A stretch of 28,849 nucleotides of DNA, taken from positions 27,551 to 56,399 of the forward strand of contig MU070197.1 in NCBI GenBank assembly GCA_002284615.2, read 5' to 3'. A program made the translations under genes and the position numbers. This document shows positions 1-9,900 of the stretch, one piece after another. The stretch comes from Dunaliella salina. Its lineage: Eukaryota; Chlorophyta; Chlorophyceae; Chlamydomonadales; Dunaliellaceae. Positions within the stretch are counted from its first letter, which is position 1. Every line of letters starts with the position of its first letter. The notes beneath the pieces were generated by a model. That model worked only from the letters and a program-made list of their open reading frames with translations. It had not been told where the DNA came from and ran no database searches.

Positions 1-96
1 CACACTTGTGGTTGTATTCGTGAACATGGATGGTCTTCAATGATTCAACCGTGATGTGACATCTGCAGCTCCAGCACTTCAAAAGTACATTTCATT

Positions 97-328
97 GAAT
101 CTGACAAATGCAGCACTCACCCGGTGTGCAACACACTGACAATTCAAACCCAACAAATGCAGCACAACTTGAACCTTGACAACTACAACACACATGTGGC
201 ATACAGCGTAGGCAATACACAATGCAGCACGACATGAAACTTGACAAAGACAACACACTGACAACTTGAATCTGACAAATGCAGCACAACTTGAATCTGA
301 CAAATGCAGCACTCCCCCGGTGCGCAAC
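97..328. repeat. AT/CA-rich short direct repeats
   Basis: A 32-36-base segment at 97-132 recurs almost unchanged at 293-328. The core ACAAATGCAGCAC also appears around 160-172 and 280. The intervening bases are variants of 'aacttgaatctgacaa'. This is a small irregular direct-repeat block. The open frames on both strands here are repeat by-products, and no gene is supported. Confidence 0.75.
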
Positions 329-408
329 CTTGGAGAATGAGGTCGAGAGCCCAGGCAAGGGCTCAGAAACAAGAGAAATCCCAGAACCACAGCCAGGAAC
401 CGCTACAG

Positions 409-469
409 ACTCAACCATGCATTACTTTGACGTTGCTGTGTCTTTGTCGGACAATTCAAAGGGCAAGAG
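409..469 (+). CDS. Candidate internal exon, weakly PAS-like
   Basis: A 61-base open segment lies between a possible acceptor (ctacag, ending 408) and a good donor (AG|GTAGGT at 470). It encodes about 20 residues including YFDVAVS and DNSKGKR, which resembles the strand-turn-strand pattern of PAS folds (Y-x-D-V-x-V ... D-x-x-G-K). The following 141 bases end in a pyrimidine-rich tract and cttgcag at 608-610, like a normal intron. A second open segment (611-691) can be joined in phase. If real, this could be an upstream sensory exon of the cyclase that starts near 3.8 kb, but no continuous chain was found. The assignment is tentative. Confidence 0.22.
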
Positions 470-610
470 GTAGGTGCTCAAGGGATCGTTGCAAAATTGG
501 TTTGGGGACAAGTTTGCATTACAAACTTTCCTGAGCTTGTCTGGTCCAAAGAAAGGAAAAGTAGATTCATCATCCCAAAATACTTTATAAAATTCTTTCT
601 ATGCTTGCAG

Positions 611-691
611 AGGGACCACTCTGCATCAAAAGTTTTGGGAAGGTTTGGATTGGAAGATTGAACCTAGATTATTTAAATGGAGACAAGCAGG
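611..691 (+). CDS. Candidate internal exon, unknown
   Basis: An open segment follows the acceptor ttctttctatgcttgcag (ending 610) and ends at a possible donor GG|GTAATC. Joined in phase 2 to the candidate exon at 409-469 it reads about 27 residues rich in W, K and E (for example FWEGLDWKIEP), with no domain I recognise. Support is limited to splice-site appearance and phase compatibility with its neighbour. It may be chance. Confidence 0.18.
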
Positions 692-1210
692 GTAATCAGA
701 GAAGAATCAAAAGTTATGAATGTTGTGCCAATTTTTTTGCGGAAGCCTCTAGACTCACCGCCCACCCCCACAGTCCCCCATGCAATGCCCCAGCCCAAAT
801 GAAGATGCCTATCCGCCTCTCTTTGAATGGATTTGTAGTATCCATCTGCGAGCTGCAGCCACAAGATGAGGTGCAGCAGAGTTGTGGGGCAAAAGCTGAG
901 TCACCAATGCTCATACATGCATGTCCTGCTGGGAATAAAAAGACTCGGTGGTTGGTGAGATAAAGAAGTCCAGCAATTTCCCAAAAGAGGAAATCCAGCG
1001 CAAGGGGTGCCATAAAGGTCAATTTTGACCTCAACCTTTCTTACTTTTGAATAGACAGGGTGTTTGCAATGGGTACAGCATGGGTACAGCAAGGGTGACA
1101 TAAAAAAACTATGGAGCTTGGACCATTTTGGGTGTTCTGAGAAAAAAATATGAGAAAAAGCATGTCTTGCAAACAGGCCAGCTGCCCCGCTTGTTTCTGT
1201 ACAAAGGCTC
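692..1210. other. No supported gene
   Basis: A 120-codon + frame covers 601-963 and runs through the candidate intron end and exon at 611-691, but its protein has no recognisable motif and low-complexity base use. The rest is unremarkable AT-rich sequence. Nothing further can be supported. Confidence 0.5.
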
Positions 1211-1402
1211 GAAAGAAAGATAGAAAACAACGTAGACAAAGATTATTACCGTAGCTGCACGCCCAGTTCGAAAATTAATTAATTCTGGGGCATTCGAACC
1301 CCAAAATTCGAAATCTCTCTAATTAATTATTGCCTGAGCTTTCGAACTTCGTTCGGACTAGAATTTAATTAATTTCGGAGCTGAAATTGGCAAGTGCTAA
1401 AA

Positions 1403-1551
1403 ATGCCCCCCAGCCCTCAAGGTCCTGCCCCAAGCCTCAGTGTAACCCCCGCCCAGCAGCTCCTAGCAACTCAGAACAAGATGACCAAGGCCAACGAGGA
1501 TAATAAGGGACAGCCAGTAAAGCAGAAGAACCCTGAGGGTGTCCTCCAGGT
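1403..1551 (+). pseudogene. Exon-like segment inside the MITE
   Basis: An open + frame of about 50 codons starts at ATG 1403 and ends exactly at a consensus donor (CTCCAG|GTGAGA at 1552). The product is rich in P, Q, K and N (for example PSPQGPAPS near the start and KQKNPEGVLQ at the end), like a disordered linker of an algal protein. Because it lies between the inverted termini of the 1249-1941 element, it may be a captured host exon, or the element may have entered a gene. Nothing downstream continues it. It is unrecognised. Confidence 0.25.
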
Positions 1552-1691
1552 GAGAGCTGGGCTGTTGTTGCATGCATGGGCCAGTTTTTGTGCATGGGCT
1601 GCACGGCTGTGACAGCTTGTGGATTGCTGAGCATATGACTAAGCATGTAACTCCACTTCTGACAGCTATTCCAGGCCTGTGCAAACTTGCC

Positions 1692-1764
1692 AGTGGCAGC
1701 ATTAGCATACCCTCCAGCAGCAGCAGCATACCCTCCAGCAGCAGCAGCAGCAGCAGTCCTTGCA
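1692..1764. repeat. Short CAG-type microsatellite inside the MITE
   Basis: Two copies of a 21-25-base unit, AGCATACCCTCCAGCAGC, are followed by a (CAG)n tail. It encodes Ser runs on + and Leu/Ala runs on -. This is simple sequence and not evidence of a gene. Confidence 0.8.
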
Positions 1765-2458
1765 GCAAGATTCGAATTGGGCATTTGTACTGAGAAATTA
1801 AGGCCAGCCGTAAGCCATGCCAAACCCTTTGAAGTGCCCTTCGAACTGAAATATTAACTCCTAGACATTCGAATTCAGCCATTCAAAGTAGGTAAATTAA
1901 TTATTTTGGAAGGACCCCTCGAACTGGTCGTGCAGCTACGGTATCCCTACATCAATTAAGAAAAAGGGATCACATTGGCATGCAGGATTGAACATAGAAT
2001 TTGGCACAAAACTTAGCTTTTCACGGGTCTCCTGCCTAGCTTTGATCAGTTAATTAACCTGGGCAATCAATATGAAGGATGAGACATTTCATTTGGGAGA
2101 ACATTATTTTAAGTAGCGAAATCTGCAGAGGTGGACAACTCCCCTGTATTGCATGTCCTTCAATGTTTCTTTCACAAATCAAGTCGAATCATGCAAATTT
2201 TCATGATTTCATACAATGTCATGTGTGTCCACCAAGTCATGATGACAATTGTAGAATTCCAGATCACTGCTGGCCTCAACTTACACGAAAATGCATCACA
2301 GCTCCACCCTGGGGCCTTTATTTGTTCCCCAGAGCAGGCTTATTTTTCCTTCATATGCCCTTTTAATATAACACGTAGTGAAATTAGCTCACCAACTTTT
2401 TTTCCAACTTTTTTTTTTTTTTAACAATACCATATCCTAAATCACCAGAGATAGCCTA

Positions 2459-2545
2459 GTGTGGTGCATAAAGTGGTCGGGAATGGAGGTTTGGTGGTGA
2501 AGCAAAATGTTCATACCGCAGCATACACAGCAGGTCCTCCCTTAT
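2459..2545. repeat. Dispersed repeat shared with the right end of the window
   Basis: The stretch with GGTGCATAAAGTGGTC, GGAATGGAGGTTTGGTGG and CCGCAG matches 28484-28570 (GGTGCAGTGGGTGATC, GGAATGGAGATTTGGTGG, CCGCAG) in the same order and spacing, with about three-quarters identity by eye. It is probably a relic of an unclassified repetitive element. The rest of 1986-3060 shows nothing I can call. Confidence 0.55.
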
Positions 2546-3063
2546 ACATTTTGAATAAAATGTTTGAAGATTAAGTTGGGAATCTAAGCTCAGTATTGGC
2601 GGGAACTGCGTAATAAGCCTGTAGGGAAACCTACATATATGGAGGAGTTGTTTTTCTCTTGAAAATGAGTTTCAAGGACCAACACATGTAGCACCCCTGC
2701 AAGCACACATGAAAAGTTTGGCATAAGAATTCCTGAAATAAGCATGCTGGCAAAAGCATCAAATTTTTTTGATCTTGCGTCTCTCAGCTTTTTTCCTGCA
2801 CCACAACGGAAGGGATTTGCAAACGCGTAATGTTGTGGCATTTTTTGCTGCAAACAGCTAAAACGACAAAGAATTCACCCCAGGGCCACAGGCTAAACCA
2901 AATGCAGCATGATCTGATAAAAAGAAAAGTCTACTCAGGTCAGAGGCCGGATGCATCAAGAAAAGTTTCCTGAGCAAGCTAGCTTGAGCCTTGCATCCAC
3001 CCCATACCCGACTGCACACACCAAAATTTCCTCGTCTAATGCTCGTATACAACAAGGCACAAC

Positions 3064-3445
3064 AGGGCAGTGAGGGCCTCAAAAAATGAAGAAGGCTTGC
3101 TGCTAGGGCTGCTCGTTGTGGCTCCTCACACTCGTGAACAATTCTTGTGGTGTTAAACACTCACATTTTTGGGGCTCTTTTTTGGGCCAATGTGTCTTAA
3201 TTGATGTAGGGAGAGTTCCTCTGCCTATTTAGGTTTTTTCTTTTCTTTTCTTTTCTTTTCTTTCACCTTGCAGGAGCCCGCTCACAGTTGCGATCACTGA
3301 CAGGGCAGCGAGGGCCTCAAAAAATGAACAAGGCTTGCTGTTAGGGCTGCACATTGTGGTCCACACACTCGTGAACAATTCTTGTGGTTTGACACACTCA
3401 CCTTGCAGGAGCCCGCTCACAGTTGTGATCACTGACAGCACCGAG
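3064..3445. repeat. Tandem duplication of a ~137-bp unit
   Basis: The segment 3064-3164 (GGCAGTGAGGGCCTC ... ACACTCAC) recurs at 3302-3401. The segment starting CTTGCAGGAGCCCGC at 3267 recurs at 3403. Together they form a unit of about 137 bp present nearly twice. The first unit is interrupted at its TCAC by a 98-base family-1 repeat, while the second is uninterrupted, which gives a natural filled/empty pair. Confidence 0.8.
3165..3262 (-). mobile_element. 98-bp family-1 insertion with 4-bp target duplication
   Basis: This piece is present in the first copy of the local tandem unit and absent from the second. It is bounded by TCAC at 3161-3164 and TCAC at 3263-3266. Read on the - strand it starts with (GAAAA)n, then AGGCAGAGGAACTCTCC, CTACATCAATTAAG, ACACATTGGCC. 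It is therefore a discrete mobile unit, either a solo terminal repeat or a very short SINE/MITE. It has no coding capacity. Confidence 0.65.
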
Positions 3446-3514
3446 CACATGTAAGTTGTGTTTTTTAGTGCACAAAGATTTAAAAGGAGAGGAGCAAAAT
3501 AATGCGTACAAAAA

Positions 3515-3680
3515 GAGAACCAAGTTCCCTGCATCAAATAAGGAAAAGGGGGCACATTGGCACAGAAACCTGCAAGCCCCCTCCACCACAAAAAGCTAGA
3601 TGCAAACCTGCAAGCCCCCTCTACCACAAAAAACTAGATGCAGACAAGGCTTGTGGGGATCTGGAGGGGTTTGTGGAGGT
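3515..3680 (+). repeat. Family-1 repeat end with internal 38-bp tandem copy
   Basis: The stretch has the family-1 order (CCCTGCATCAAATAAGG, GGCACATTGGC). It then shows two adjacent 38-base units at 3568-3605 and 3606-3643 (ACCTGCAAGCCCCCTC start), followed by GTGGGGATCTGGAGGGG. The last motif, GGATCYGGAGG, is shared with the inner ends of the family-2 inverted repeats, so the two families are related. Non-coding. Confidence 0.65.
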
Positions 3681-3827
3681 ACCAGGCTCCACAATTTTCT
3701 GTTTTTAGTAGCACATCGTTTTGGGGCAAGAGGCAAGAGTACAGAAAAGGCGGGGATTTCTTGAGCAAGCTGGTTTGCTCCTACCTGGGATCAGAGCAAC
3801 TTGTTCTTGCAACAACTACACATGCAG

Positions 3828-3909
3828 GAGGGGGCGGACAGTTTTAACAACACTTGCAGAGGCACAGCTTGAACTCCTTTCCCACATCATGCCGCAGCAT
3901 GTTATCCAG
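3828..3909 (+). CDS. Cyclase exon a: pre-catalytic helix
   Basis: The frame reads TLAEAQLELLSHIMPQHVIQ up to the donor CAG|GTATGA. This is the amphipathic helix that precedes class III cyclase domains (compare LL..(I/L)(L/F)P.HV). Two acceptors are possible: catgcag ending 3827, giving an exon of 82 bases, or cttgcag ending 3859, giving 50 bases. Both enter in phase 1, so upstream coding must end one base into a codon. No convincing partner exon was found in 1-3800. Confidence 0.8.
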
Positions 3910-6900
3910 GTATGAAGACATTCGCGGATTGTCTTGTGTGTGTGATGCTTGACAAATTTATGCCCTATGTTCAGTTACTCCGTGTGGTACTTCTCTACCT
4001 TTGGGGGGGTATACTTGCTCCTTTACTATGCTTGAAGCATGCTAAAGTCGGGCAGCCTGTTCAAGGGAACCTGTTGAGAGAGAACTGCACATGTAAGATT
4101 GTATAATGCCTTAGCGTGACATTCTGCTTTTAAGAGCGCAAAGGGTAACTTTGGCACGTCTGTTTTGAATCCCAGGCCAAATCAGACGCATTGAATCCAT
4201 GGCTTAGAGATCTTGGCAACTTGATAACATGGAACCAACTCATGCACCAGCAATGCATTGCACTGATTTCCCCAATTAAAGTTTTTGATGAAACTTCCAT
4301 GTGCCTCTGCAGCCAAAAAGCAAGCATTGCAATTCCTTCTTGAAAAGCACAGCACTGCTCAAAGCATTCCCATGTAATTTGTTTGACGCCTGTTTCATTG
4401 TGACCTTCTTTGGCGGGGCTTGCTGTTAGTGCCAGCGCTGGCTGTTGGGTCTTTCCTTAATGCATGCTGGCTGTGTCCAGCGTAGACTTTTGTTTTAACT
4501 TTGTTACGTCCTGCTCAAGCTTCAACTCTAATTTGGTTTTGTCGTGCTTCTAGTTCTTGGCCATGGAGAGCACAGAAGCAGTATGCGAGCATGTAGGGCA
4601 GCTTGCGCGCGCCCACAAGAGTGCAACTTTGATGTTCATGGACGTCTGTGGATTTACAGCAATGTCCAAGGTGAGCTGTGCCTGTCTGTCTATCACGTAA
4701 CAACCTTGTGCACGTATCAACAAATCTGTTGTTCATAACAATTGACAAAAAGAGCTTCAGGAAGACCTTTCCTGCCTGCATTTGAGCTTTGAAGTTTTGA
4801 AGTCAGGTTGAGGCTTGCATCCATGCAAGTGATCTGAAGTGCTTATTGGGCAAGCTAGTCACTTGTTTTTACTGGAGGCCATCTCCTCCTTGTAATCTTC
4901 CTTACCAGGCAGCATGGTTCCATTCCGCAATTTCCTTGAAGGCCTCAATCATCCATGATTTGATGCTGCTGCCATGACAATGCCTAAAAAGTTCACATCT
5001 TCATGTCTTTTTCGTCACCTCAGGAGGTCGAGCCTGTTCAAGTCATGATATTTCTCAACACCCTCTTCTCCCACATTGACAAGCTTGTCGACATGTATGG
5101 TGTGCACAAGGTACGCGTGTATAGCTACAGAGTGGGTGTGTTTAGCTGTGGGACGCGTTGGTCTGCCAACAAAGCTCTTACAATGTTTTTATACATGCAT
5201 TCCTTCTCCCCCTCCTTCTTCCTGAGGAGGTAGACAGGACAACTATCAGGAACTGCAGGAATCCATCAGCCTTTGGCGTCTCCATGCTTAGAGAAAGGCA
5301 CACAAGGTAGGTATATCAGGCTGAAACAAAACCCTTGAAATAAACATTTGAGAAATTAAGATGGTCTTTTATTTTATTGTTTGGGGTGTTGCGCAGATTG
5401 TACAGGATACAGAGGGAGCTACAGATACCAGTCGCTTATTGCCCCACATATCAGTGGTAGCAAAGCCATGGAAAGCTTGGACCATGCATGCACAGTGCTC
5501 AAGGTCGTCTGTTGGTCCCAATTTAAAATCCCGACTTGCTAGCTGGATAGAACTGCAATGTCACCTCTCAACTTTGAAACTTGCAATGGAGCGTGAAAAG
5601 CACACCCCTTAGAATTTCACCCAAAGCCAATAACGTATCTAGCCGCTAAGTCCATTAAGCACAGAAATAGTCTGCAAAGTTAAAAGCAGGCATACACAGA
5701 TGGCAGCTATAGCGTACACCATGGTAGCAAGTGATAGGAGCGGGGAGTCTACCACCCTCAAAGGAATAGCCCAAACCATGTCCGACCAAAAGGAGGAATT
5801 CCTCACATGAATCACCGATGCCATTGTAAGGGCTGAATTGGCCGCATTAGCAGCTGCTAAATTAAGGAACATGCTCACATCGTCCTCAATAGCCCTTCTT
5901 CACTCCACCAATTCAGGTAACAAACACTGTATCCAGAGCTTCATTGTCAGGATATCCAGAGTCCCATACTAAAATCGATATCAAGGCTTATGCACAATAA
6001 TCACGCGCTTTGCCTTTCACCTATGATTTGTTTAATTCTCACACTATAGTTGGCATTTGCGCTCTTAAGAAATGTGCAAACGCCAGTGCTAGATACCAGG
6101 CCCTTAAGGGTGGTGACATCCCTGCAGACAGGACCTTTCTGTGTCAACATGGAGGCAATTGGAAAATACTCACCCCCATGCGAGTACATCAGAACGCATC
6201 AAATTACTTGCCCCAAATATCAAACACATAAGCTCTGTAGCGCTCAAAGGATGCACATGCATTCATCATCCATGCTTGGGAAGGCTCAACTGAAACAGAT
6301 ATTATGTTCATCTGTATCAAGTCTTCTTTATGGATTTCATAAGAAGCTAATGCATTCCAGGCCATTCAAAAACTCCTTTTCAAAATGGAACGGGATATTT
6401 TCAAAAACTGTGCAAGTTCCCTTTTCATTCAAAAGCACGCAGTAAGCTTAAGGATTTCCATTAGCCCTTAGTGTCCCCACTGTGGGGAGCCAGACCATGC
6501 CCTTACATTCTTTGTGGGTTAGCACGCCATCATACAAAAAAAGAAATGATAAGAGAAGATGAAATCAAAAATGGAAGGTACGCTGGCCATAGACTGCGTG
6601 CATTAAGGGAAGTTTCACAAATAGCAAGCTAGCAGGGGCCTCCCATTATGTCGAATATGATAACAGGTGCCACAACATCACCAATAAAAATTCACCTAAT
6701 AGGTGTCAGCAAAGTCTCAGGGCAGGCCTTGTCTCCTTGGACATAGGCAGTACAGATCATCTTGCGTTACAGATCCTGCAGTTGCCTAAACACTCATCAA
6801 ATTGAAACCTCACTAAACATAAGTTTTTATCGTGGCCTCCTTAACAAACAAAAGCTCACTTCTAATTGCCCTGATGCAACCAAAATGCTACAGTAGAATG

Positions 6901-9900
6901 GGTAAGAACCAACCAGGAACAAACTGTGGGTATCCTTGAAAAGTGGAGGGGGCCACAGGGTTCCAGAGAAAGGCAGCTCTCAGCGCCAGCCACTGTCACC
7001 CCTCCTGCTTCAAGCTCTGCATATACTTTCACCAGCTCCTTCCGGAGCAGAAGCACATCCATGTACACAAAATACTGCAAAGACACAAGCTCAAGAATCA
7101 TTCCAAGGCCCCCAAGCATTAACACTGCAACATCTGTTGCCATCAAGGGCCTGAACACAAGCAACCATCCTACTTCTCTTTAGGTGTGAGCGGGGTCGTC
7201 TACACCCTTCACCCCACATTTGAAGCCTCTTCAGAAGCTTGGTCTTGACAATTGTAGAGCCGCCAAGCCTGCTGGGGCTTGATACTCATTCTCTTTGGCT
7301 CACTGGAAAATGAGCATGAGCTAAAACTGAATTTGCTCATCCTTTTCGATCTACACTTATAATACAACTTCATAGAACCAGGTGTGCTCTTAAAAAGCCT
7401 GTTTCCAACTTTCATCATCAAGAGCAGGCACAGAGTGATGGCATATAATAAACTCCATAGAACCAGATGTTCTCTTTCATCATCAAGAGCAGGCACAGAG
7501 TGATGGCATATAATAAACTCCATAGAACCAGATGTGCTCTTTCATCATCAAGAGCAGCCACAGAGTGATGGCATATGATACACTTCATAGAACCAGATGT
7601 GCTCTTTCATCNCATAGAACCAGATGTGCTCTTTCATCATCAAGAGCAGCCACAGAGTGATGGCATATGATACACTTCATAGAACCAGATGTGCCCTTTC
7701 ATCATCAAGAGCAGTCACAGAGTGATGGCATATGATACACTTCATAGAACCAGATGTGCCCTTTCATCATCAAGAGCAGCCACAGAGTGATGGTGGCAAC
7801 CTTTCCTGATTCCCATCGACCTCTTCCATAATACCATCTCCTGGTGGAGGGGATTCACAGTGCATCGATCCTAAGTACCCTTTTCTTGTCATTTGATGGG
7901 GGGATGTGTTCTATACCTTTGTAGTTCTTCTTCTTGTACCACGTCAACAAAGTCATGGAAAGCTCCTGGAAAGAATCTGCTACGGGGTAGGTAACTTTTA
8001 ACTTGATGTTGCTCCTACAATTCCCACTTTCTCTCTCAGGTTGAAACTGCTGGGGACTGCTATATTGTCGCTGGGGGCATTATGAAACAAGCAGCTGATG
8101 CCGACGGGTTCAGGCAAATTGTGGAAGACCATAATCCCGCAGAGTCGGCTAATAATGTGATGCAGTTTGCTAAGGCAGTCCTCAACGTTGCAGGGCAGGT
8201 ACGTGTACAAATTGCAATGTACAATTTGTAATGATTGCTTGTTTCAAGCAATGTGGAACAAGAATGCATTCATGGATCACACATGAACACAGCACAGATG
8301 ATTACTTCCGAGCAGATTTCCCGATTATAGAACATGTATTGTCCAAGCATACCAGGTGCACAGAATGAAGTAAGTTGCCTTCTGCCATGAAAAAGGCTGT
8401 TGCCCGCACTGAACTCAATAGACGTTATGGCATCCTTAAGATGAGAGTGCAATTATATGACCAATCCATGCTAGAAACAATATAAGCTACGTAGGTTAAA
8501 TTCCCCCCACATCAATTGAGGAATGGGAGATATATTGGCTCAAAGAGCTGTGAGTCTACCTCACCAGAAGATAAGAGGGAAGTCAGTGTGGATTTGGCAG
8601 ATTTCTGGCCGCACGCGGCTCCAGCGCACCAAGGTTATTATGATTGCTTATGTTTTTGATGGCACATCTGGTTGAGGAAAGTTTGTGCGCAAGAATGGGC
8701 ATGGAGCTTTCACGCAAGCTTTGGAGATCTTTGGTAGGATGTATACCAATAATGACTTTGCAATAAATAAAAGTTCTAGGTCTAATTTTGGGTTCCAGGT
8801 GTTATTTGCTTCAGATTTGTTAAATCCTTGTCTCTCTAGGTTGGAAAGGACAGAGTGCGGGGGGTAAGCAGATGTTGGGTTTGCTTTGCTGAGGTGCGCT
8901 TAAGCTAGGTTTTATGCAAAGTAGATTTGCCTCTGAAATGATCGACAAGGACATCCTCCATCCTCCAAAATCATTCCAGAAACGGCTATTCCTTGGAAGA
9001 TCAGTTCATGGCCTTCTAAGTTGGCTACTAGGGTTTTACAAGCTCATCTCCATTGAAACTCTGGTACTTCGGTATGATATAACTCATGCATGTGTTGGTA
9101 AAGGATAGGCTAATGGCAGCTTTCTGAAACGCCGACCATCATGGCAAAACATCATGTATTCGACGCGTTGCTAACTACCGCAGAGAAAAGAAATCATTGC
9201 GCAAATATAACGTTCTTGGCTGCGTGCGATGACTGCGTGATGGTAAAGTAGATATTTATTGGGTGCGCGTGGTTGTAAAATTACCATGTCAGACAGCGAG
9301 TGGGTAAAAGTGGTTAAAGTTGCCCCTGCGCAGTTGTGCAAAAAATTTATTTTGTGGGATGTGCGGTTGGTGCACGGTTGCATGAAATATTTTTTTTGGG
9401 GGGTGGCGTGATGAGTATACATTTCTCTACGGTATATGAAATCCGCACACATACAAGCCTGAGACCTAGGCACACCTTTTTTAGAATGACACATTCCCTG
9501 CTTCTGCAATAAATCATCCTGCCGCTTCCATTTGTGCAAATTATGATCCACATACCCCTTGGCTGTGTTGTTTCAGGTTCAGATGCCCAACACGCAGGAG
9601 CCAGTCTGTATAAGGATTGGTATGCACACAGGAGATGTGGTGAGTGTTGATGGTACAGACTTTTTCCAGATCATAAACCCCAACTATGACCATACCTTTA
9701 TCCACAGTCCCAGCAAGACCACTATTATTTTGCTGGTTTTTGGGTTTGCGGACCTCACTTGCCTTGCGCGTATATGCTGGTTCCCCTTTCCTGCTGTCAT
9801 TACAGGTGAGCGGGATGATAGGCACCAAGCTGCCCAAGTTTTCCATTTTCGGAGATGCCGTGAATACAAGCAGCAGGATGGAGAGCACTGGTGCGTTGTT

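Larger units (their letters stand above)
1249..1941. mobile_element. MITE-like TIR element with TA target duplication
   Basis: The element starts CCGTAGCTGCACG(C)CCAGTTCGA and ends with its inverted complement (TCGAACTGG(T)CGTGCAGCTACGG); the 23 terminal bases match with one mismatch. It is flanked by TA on both sides (1247-1248 and 1942-1943). Both subterminal parts hold several TTCGAA hexamers and AATTAATT blocks, which is typical of small non-autonomous elements. The centre (about 1394-1760) is different: it has an exon-like open segment and a short CAG-rich repeat. No transposase is encoded, so it must have moved by a transposase from elsewhere. The TA duplication fits Tc1/mariner-like or other TA-targeting superfamilies, but the superfamily is not resolved. 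Confidence 0.85.
1211..1985 (+). repeat. Dispersed repeat, family 1, split by a nested element
   Basis: The two halves, 1211-1248 and 1942-1985, together read as one family-1 repeat end: purine-rich GAAAG/GAAAA run, then CAACGTAGRCARAGA, then TCCCTACATCAATTAAG, then an ACATTGGC motif. Other copies of this order are at about 3190-3262 (-), 3515-3560, 8487-8560, 10100-10190, 11430-11455 (-), 13325-13400 (-), 14930-14990 and 24170-24235. The insertion of the 693-bp TIR element at 1249 separates the halves. Confidence 0.75.
5111..8039. other. Cyclase intron c-d (2.9 kb)
   Basis: The largest intron of the gene. It contains a decayed LINE fragment (about 5640-6545), a family-2 motif (6570-6615) and a 65-bp minisatellite (7368-7793). 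Nothing supportable was seen in 5111-5640 or 7794-8039. Confidence 0.8.

Noticed and set aside
601..963. 120-codon + frame
   Set aside because: No motif, atypical composition, and it begins inside a likely intron end (tgcttgcag at 602-610).
7368..7793. CRISPR-like array
   Set aside because: Units abut directly as a 65-bp tandem repeat with no unique spacers, in a eukaryotic intron.
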